Origin: Pseudomonas cuatrocienegasensis
Lineage (GTDB): Bacteria; Pseudomonadota; Gammaproteobacteria; Pseudomonadales; Pseudomonadaceae
Assembly (NCBI RefSeq): GCF_900110925.1
Contig: NZ_FOFP01000014.1
Coordinates: forward strand, 62,001 to 126,000
Length of the DNA: 64,000 bases
Reading direction: 5' to 3'
Shown here: positions 59,560-64,000 of the stretch, piece by piece
How the letters are laid out: each line of letters starts with the position of its first letter
How positions within the stretch are numbered: position 1 is the first letter of the stretch
Program-made: the position numbers and the translations under genes
Notes under the pieces: model-generated
Databases searched by the model: none
What the model was told of the DNA's origin: nothing
Seen by the model: only the letters and a program-made list of their open reading frames with translations

Positions 59560-60462
59560 ATGAAGTTTCTAATTGTCGACGACAGTCGTGCCGTCCAGGC
59601 AATTATCAAACGCATACTGGAAAACACGGGTTACCGTGAGATTGAACTGCGTACTGCGCTGAGTGGTGATGAAGCCCTGGCCATTCTGGAAGACTGGCAA
59701 CCTGATTTAATCCTCACCGATTGGCACATGCCGGGCATGACAGGCTTGGAGTTGCTACAGACCATCCGCCAGTTGGGCATGCACGACATCAAGATTGGCT
59801 TCGTTACCACTGAGTCGTCGGCCCGGCATCTGGATGAGGCGCACCGTAACGGCGCGGTCTTTGTCGTCAATAAACCCTTTAATACCGAAGAATTGAAACA
59901 GGCCGTACTCTCGGTGCTGCAGGATGCCGATGGCTTTGAAAACGCCATCGAAACAGCAGCGCCATTAGCCCCGGTGGCGGCTGCCCAGCGTCCGGGTATT
60001 GATGTGACCGAAATTGCCTCGATTTTGAGCTTGTCATCCATCGTCTGCAAAATTGAGCCCATAGCGCCGGTCGCTATTGAGCACGTCAAGTTGCCTTATG
60101 TGATCGGCATCTACAGCGCGGCCGGCAGCAAGGCGGTGGACGCGGTCTGCTTGATGGACCTCAATGCGGCGTGCATGCTGGGTGGCGCCATTGCCAAGCA
60201 GACGTCCGATCAAGTCAAAGCAGCGATCCTTAGCAAAACCTTGAATCGTGACGTGTATGAAAACTGCACCTCATTTCTCAGCGATTTGTCCGGCATGATC
60301 TCGCGCAGTTCTGGCAAGCGCGGCGCACTGTCCAGCAGTCACCTGGTACAAAAACCGTTTAGCAAATTGTTTGAGCTGATGGGTAACAACTACGGACGGG
60401 CTGATTTCAGCATCTCGTTCCCGGCCTATGGCGACGGTTTTATTTCTGTCCTGCTGAGCTAG
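59560..60462 (+). CDS. Response regulator with CheX-like output domain
   Basis: A 300-residue protein: receiver domain (IVDDSRAVQ; phospho-acceptor Asp54 in LILTDWHMPGM; Lys in VNKPFNT) about residues 1-122, then a linker, then a domain of about 150 residues resembling CheX/CheC (IGIYSAAGSKAVDAVCLMDLNAACMLGGAIAKQ; NRDVYENCTSFLSDLSGMI) without an obvious intact ExxN pair. A GGGAGAAG ribosome-binding site precedes the ATG at 59560. With its neighbour it may form a small phosphotransfer/dephosphorylation module. Confidence 0.82.
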   Translation: MKFLIVDDSRAVQAIIKRILENTGYREIELRTALSGDEALAILEDWQPDLILTDWHMPGMTGLELLQTIRQLGMHDIKIGFVTTESSARHLDEAHRNGAVFVVNKPFNTEELKQAVLSVLQDADGFENAIETAAPLAPVAAAQRPGIDVTEIASILSLSSIVCKIEPIAPVAIEHVKLPYVIGIYSAAGSKAVDAVCLMDLNAACMLGGAIAKQTSDQVKAAILSKTLNRDVYENCTSFLSDLSGMISRSSGKRGALSSSHLVQKPFSKLFELMGNNYGRADFSISFPAYGDGFISVLLS

Positions 60463-60501
60463 TTTATTCAAGCAAATGGTAGAGCCAAGACGGGTAGCCT
60501 G

Positions 60502-61356
60502 ATGATGGGTCTGAGTGGTCTAGAGCTGGGGATGTTGCTGGCCGTTGCCGCAAATCTGCTGTTGGTGGCCTTGGTCGTGGGGCTGATAGCGTGGATCTGG
60601 TTCCAGCCCGACTTGCGCAAAGATTTCGTGAGCAGCGCAACCGAGGCCGAGACGGTTGCCGCGAGCAACGGTGTATTGCTCAGCGACATGCTCGCAGAGG
60701 TCAGCGGCCAGAGCATGGCGCCCTTTAATCAGGCACTTGACCAAGGCTTCCAACTGGCTTCATCCATAGAGGGTGTAGTCGACGCCAATTACTCCGCCTG
60801 GAAAGCCCAGCACCAGCCTGAAATCGATGCATTGATTGCCACTCGCGATGATCTTGAGTTCAAGCTGCAAGACCTGAAAAGCAAACTCGACCGCGCACAC
60901 AAAGTGGTCACCAGCCTGCACGCACACAAGCGTCAGAGCGACAGTCGGGAGGACAAATTCACCACGTTGCAAGTCACAGTGCAGCACCTCAAGGAGGAGT
61001 TGGTGCACCTGCAGAGCCATCGTGAGCAAAGCCTGAGTGAAGCGGCGGAACTGCGCCGGCAGTTGAAGCACAACAAACAGCTGGTGCAAGAGCAGCTCGA
61101 CAGCCACGGTCGCGAGATTGAGGAACAAAACCGTCTGCAAGCGCTGTTGCGCGAAGAAGCCGAATTGCTCCGCGTGCAACTGGAGCGTGAGCGCGACATT
61201 CTTTCGCGCACGCTGATTGAAAAAGACTTTATTGAGGGTGCGTTTCTGGAAACAGATGCGGCAACCGATCAGTTACTGCAGTTCAAGAGCGACTACGAAG
61301 AGCTGCAAAAGGCCCACCGGCTGTTGCAGCTCAAAACCAGCCACCCCTCGACCTGA
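60502..61356 (+). CDS. Membrane-anchored coiled-coil protein of unknown function
   Basis: A 284-residue protein with one N-terminal hydrophobic helix (about residues 8-32: LGMLLAVAANLLLVALVVGLIAW) followed by a long heptad-rich region (about 100-275) packed with Leu, Glu, Gln and Arg, a predicted parallel coiled coil. I recognise no enzymatic domain. It follows the response-regulator gene by 39 bp on the same strand and may be a scaffold or localisation partner for it. The start may be the second ATG at 60505. Confidence 0.8.
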   Translation: MMGLSGLELGMLLAVAANLLLVALVVGLIAWIWFQPDLRKDFVSSATEAETVAASNGVLLSDMLAEVSGQSMAPFNQALDQGFQLASSIEGVVDANYSAWKAQHQPEIDALIATRDDLEFKLQDLKSKLDRAHKVVTSLHAHKRQSDSREDKFTTLQVTVQHLKEELVHLQSHREQSLSEAAELRRQLKHNKQLVQEQLDSHGREIEEQNRLQALLREEAELLRVQLERERDILSRTLIEKDFIEGAFLETDAATDQLLQFKSDYEELQKAHRLLQLKTSHPST

Positions 61357-61371
61357 AGGCTTCGCGGGGCG

Positions 61372-62301
61372 TCACGCGCCTTGCTGCTCGGCTTTCTCCC
61401 GCGCGCAAATCAACTGGCACAGCTCAATAAGCTGCTCGCGCATCCAGCGGTTGGCCGGATCCTGGTCGGTGCTTTCATGCCAGTAGAGGTGGGTTTCCAG
61501 CGAGGGCACGTCACTGACCGGCAGTTCAACGTAATGCAGGTCGTTGCGCCGGGCGAAACGCCCCGGCACAGTCATCGCCATGTCGGTGCTCTGCATCACC
61601 GTAGAGGCCATCAGGTAGTGCTGCGAACGCAGGGCGATGCGCCGCTGAATGCCCATTTTGCCGAGCGCCAGATCGATATAGCCCAGGCCGCTGCGGCGGC
61701 TGGAAATATGGATATGGGTCAGCGACAGGTACTCCTCCAGGGTCAGTTTGTCCTTGGCCAGCGGGTGGCCCTTGCGCAGCGCGCAGACATAGCGGTCTTC
61801 CATCAGTTTGACATGGCGTACCTGGGGGTCGGTGTTGAGCGGTACGTCAACGGCAAAGTCCAGGCGGCCGGCGGCCAGCTCCTTGGTGGTTTCGCGGCGT
61901 CGCGCGAGCATGCTCTCGATAACCACATTCGGCGCCAGGCGGCGCAGGCGCTGGAACAGCGGCGGTAGCACCAGGGCCTCGGTGAGGTCGGTCATGCTGA
62001 TGCGGTAGGTCTTGTTGGCCTGTAGCGGGTTGAAGGTGCGGCTCTCCTGAACGGAGATGCGCAGCTGCTGCAAGGCATTGCGTACCGGCCCGATGATGTT
62101 CTGCGCCATGGGCGTGGGCACCATGCCCTGGGCGGTACGCACGAACAAAGGATCGTTGAAGGTCTCACGCAGCCGTGCCAGGGCGTTGGACACCGCCGGC
62201 TGGGTAATACCGACAATCTGCCCCGCACGGGTCAGATTGGCCTCGCTGTAAATGGCATCGAAAACGATGAAAAGATTGAGATCGACCTTGTTCAGATTCA
62301 T
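61372..62301 (-). CDS. LysR-family transcriptional regulator
   Basis: A 309-residue LysR regulator. HTH: LFIVFDAIYSEANLTRAGQIVGITQPAVSNALARLRETFNDPLFVRTAQGM (about residues 10-60). The effector domain follows (SMTDLTEALVLPPLFQRLRRLAPNVVIE; HVKLMEDRYVCALRKGHPLAK). Divergently transcribed from the acyl-CoA dehydrogenase across a 165-bp gap, the common LysR arrangement, so that gene is its likely target. The inducer is not evident. Confidence 0.93.
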   Translation of the reverse strand: MNLNKVDLNLFIVFDAIYSEANLTRAGQIVGITQPAVSNALARLRETFNDPLFVRTAQGMVPTPMAQNIIGPVRNALQQLRISVQESRTFNPLQANKTYRISMTDLTEALVLPPLFQRLRRLAPNVVIESMLARRRETTKELAAGRLDFAVDVPLNTDPQVRHVKLMEDRYVCALRKGHPLAKDKLTLEEYLSLTHIHISSRRSGLGYIDLALGKMGIQRRIALRSQHYLMASTVMQSTDMAMTVPGRFARRNDLHYVELPVSDVPSLETHLYWHESTDQDPANRWMREQLIELCQLICAREKAEQQGA

Positions 62302-62466
62302 GTCCGAGCGCGCTCCGGGTGGATGTCCATATTCAGCCGATCATATATCGGTGATGAATGTTTATACACGATGAGAATAGATTAGATAAATCGGCAGGGC
62401 TGTTCTAGCATCATTTTCACCTCACCGACCAGCCTCACTTAATAAGCCGCCTAGAAGGTAGTTCCC
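62302..62466. promoter_or_regulatory. Divergent lysR / acyl-CoA dehydrogenase promoter region
   Basis: A 165-bp gap with an AT-rich centre around 62340-62395, expected to hold both promoters and the LysR binding sites. AAGGTAG before 62467 is a ribosome-binding site. I could not single out a convincing T-N11-A dyad. Confidence 0.5.
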
Positions 62467-63696
62467 ATGGATTTCGCCTACTCACCGAAGGTTCAGGATC
62501 TGCGTGCTCGGGTCACCGCGTTCATGGAAGCGCATGTGTACCCGGCCGAAGCCGTATTCGAGCAACAGGTCAACGAAGGGGATCGTTGGCAGCCGACCGC
62601 GATCATGGAAGAGCTGAAAACCAAGGCCAAGGCTGAAGGCCTGTGGAACCTGTTCCTGCCGGAATCCGAACTGGGCGCCGGGCTGACCAACAGCGAATAC
62701 GCCCCCCTGGCCGAGATCATGGGCAGCTCGCTGATCGGCGCTGAACCGTTCAATTGCGCGGCGCCCGACACCGGCAATATGGAAGTGCTGGTGCGCTACG
62801 CCAACGAGGCGCAAAAAGAGCAATGGCTCAAGCCCTTGCTCGACGGCAGTATCCGCTCGGCCTTCGCCATGACCGAACCGGGCGTGGCTTCCTCTGATGC
62901 CACCAATATGCAGGCCCGCGCCGTGCGTGAGGGCGACGAGTGGGTCATCAATGGCCGCAAGTGGTGGACCTCCGGCGCCTGCGACCCACGCTGCAAGATC
63001 ATGATCTTTATGGGCCTGACCAACCCGGACGGCCCGCGTCACCAGCAGCATTCGATGATTCTGGTGCCGATGGATGCGCCCGGCGTCAAGGTCGTGCGCC
63101 CGCTGCCGGTGTTCGGCTACGACGATGCGCCCCATGGCCACGCCGAGGTCCTGTTCGAGAACGTGCGCGTGCCTTATGAGAACGTGTTGCTAGGCGAGGG
63201 CCGCGGTTTTGAAATCGCCCAGGGTCGTCTGGGCCCAGGCCGTATCCATCACTGCATGCGCTCCATCGGCATGGCCGAGCGCGCGCTGAAGTTGATGTGC
63301 CAGCGTTCGATCGAGCGTACCGCCTTTGGCAAGCCCCTGGCGCGCCTGGGCGGCAACATCGACCATATCGCCGACTCGCGCATGGAAATCAATATGGCGC
63401 GGCTGCTGACCCTGAACGCGGCCTACATGATGGACACCGTGGGCAACAAGATCGCCGCCAGCGAAATCGCCCAGATCAAGGTGGTAGCGCCGAACGTGGC
63501 CTTGAAGGTCATCGACCGTGCCATCCAGATCCATGGCGGGGCAGGGGTTTCCAACGACTTCCCGCTGGCCTACTGGTACGCCATGCAGCGCACCCTACGC
63601 TTGGCCGACGGCCCGGACGAAGTGCACCGCGCCGCCATCGGCAAGTTCGAGATTGGCAAATACGTTTCCCGGGAAGTGATGAACGCCAGCCGCTGA
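62467..63696 (+). CDS. Acyl-CoA dehydrogenase
   Basis: A 409-residue FAD-dependent acyl-CoA dehydrogenase of the ACAD10/11-like type by overall pattern: RSAFAMTEPGVASSDATNMQARAVREGDEWVINGRKWWTSGACDPRCKIMIFMG (FAD/substrate region) and QIHGGAGVSNDFPLAYWYAMQRTLRLADGPDEVH near the C-terminus, where GPDEVH occupies the position of the catalytic-loop GTSEI in shorter-chain enzymes. Substrate not identifiable. Transcribed away from the LysR gene. Confidence 0.95.
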   Translation: MDFAYSPKVQDLRARVTAFMEAHVYPAEAVFEQQVNEGDRWQPTAIMEELKTKAKAEGLWNLFLPESELGAGLTNSEYAPLAEIMGSSLIGAEPFNCAAPDTGNMEVLVRYANEAQKEQWLKPLLDGSIRSAFAMTEPGVASSDATNMQARAVREGDEWVINGRKWWTSGACDPRCKIMIFMGLTNPDGPRHQQHSMILVPMDAPGVKVVRPLPVFGYDDAPHGHAEVLFENVRVPYENVLLGEGRGFEIAQGRLGPGRIHHCMRSIGMAERALKLMCQRSIERTAFGKPLARLGGNIDHIADSRMEINMARLLTLNAAYMMDTVGNKIAASEIAQIKVVAPNVALKVIDRAIQIHGGAGVSNDFPLAYWYAMQRTLRLADGPDEVHRAAIGKFEIGKYVSREVMNASR

Positions 63697-63703
63697 GTCA
63701 TGC

Positions 63704-63734
63704 CACCTGCATGCCCGCAATGGGTGTGCAGGTG
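63704..63734. terminator. Shared hairpin between convergent genes
   Basis: CACCTGCA (63704-63711) pairs with TGCAGGTG (63727-63734) across a 15-base loop, between the acyl-CoA dehydrogenase stop and the stop of the leftward OmpA-like gene. A likely bidirectional terminator. Confidence 0.6.
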
Positions 63735-64000
63735 TTACTGCAACCAGACCTCAACCCGCCGATTGCGCAGGCGCCCGGCGCTTGCATCGTTGGCTGCCAC
63801 CGGCAGTTCGGCGCCCATTCCGAGTACCTGCTGCACGTATACCTCGGCCCGCGCCAGCTCACGGCGTACCGCCATGGCGCGCAGGCGTGACAGCAGTTCG
63901 GCGCGCGCCGGATCGGCCTTGGCGTCACCAAAGCCCACCAGCACCACTTCATCACCGCCTTTGCCGAGCGTCTGCAGATGCTCCACCAGACGCGTCAGGT
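63735..64000 (-). CDS. OmpA-like C-terminal domain protein (5' end outside window)
   Basis: The last 88 codons of a leftward gene. It encodes an OmpA-like peptidoglycan-binding domain: VVLVGFGDAKADPARAELLSRLRAMAVRRELARAEVYVQQVLGMGAELPVAANDASAGRLRNRRVEVWL, matching the GF.D......N..LS..RA..V...L.....  ...G.G...P.A.N....GR..NRRVE pattern, including the final NRRVE. The N-terminus and any signal peptide are outside. Confidence 0.88.
   Translation of the reverse strand, partial: LTRLVEHLQTLGKGGDEVVLVGFGDAKADPARAELLSRLRAMAVRRELARAEVYVQQVLGMGAELPVAANDASAGRLRNRRVEVWLQ

Noticed and set aside
1..64000. CRISPR arrays, tRNA or rRNA genes, complete insertion sequences
   Set aside because: No regularly spaced repeats, tRNA-like cloverleaf, rRNA segments or transposase genes were recognised in reading the window.

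Overview
The window reads as a chromosomal segment of a high-GC gammaproteobacterium, almost certainly Pseudomonas in the broad sense. The support is gene content and order: a type VI secretion cluster laid out like the P. aeruginosa H3 locus, a complete tad/rcp/flp pilus operon, the canonical liuRABCDE leucine/isovalerate order, a PigA/HemO-type heme oxygenase, a PilU-like ATPase and Pseudomonas-style REP sequences. No tRNA, rRNA, CRISPR array, prophage or complete insertion sequence was seen.

Layout. (1) 1-11514: a divergent T6SS cluster, tssB-tssC-hcp-tssE-tssF leftward (tssF runs off the edge) and tssJ-tssK-tssL-tssM-tssA rightward. A decayed C-terminus of a sigma-54 activator follows at 11516-11759. 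(2) 11776-12369: heme oxygenase. (3) 12509-28325, all leftward: a TadG-like protein, a 2721-residue LEPR-XLL/beta-propeller/cadherin-like surface protein, then a TolC-family protein, a periplasmic adaptor, a GAF-like/HlyD protein and a PqqD-like/M50 protease/HlyD fusion. This looks like an export apparatus with no ABC transporter gene. (4) 28664-29083: a DUF454 membrane protein. (5) 29297-39889: the Tad pilus operon, flp to tadF. (6) 39989-42053: an OmpR-type two-component system directly upstream of flp. (7) 42320-45259: membrane protein, parvulin, PilU-like ATPase and a solute-binding protein. (8) 45316-52535: liuRABCDE with two intergenic repeat families. (9) 52567-53696: a RES-Xre toxin-antitoxin pair. 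(10) 53802-58912: a gluconokinase-DctQ fusion, DctM and DctP (TRAP transporter), a MITE-like element and a LacI-family regulator. (11) 59028-61356: CheX-like protein, response regulator and coiled-coil membrane protein. (12) 61372-64000: LysR regulator, acyl-CoA dehydrogenase and a partial OmpA-like gene.

The strongest system-level signal is regulatory. An 18-bp motif built from two TTAA(G) half-sites with a 10-bp period occurs upstream of flp, upstream of the tadG/giant-protein/exporter operon, upstream of the two-component genes and upstream of heme oxygenase. With a good Fur box beside the two-component promoter, this suggests one regulon coupling Tad pili, a giant surface protein with an unusual exporter, and iron/heme status. 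A second notable point is the gluconokinase-DctQ fusion, whose linker contains a translated copy of the upstream operator, apparently a fossil of a former intergenic promoter.
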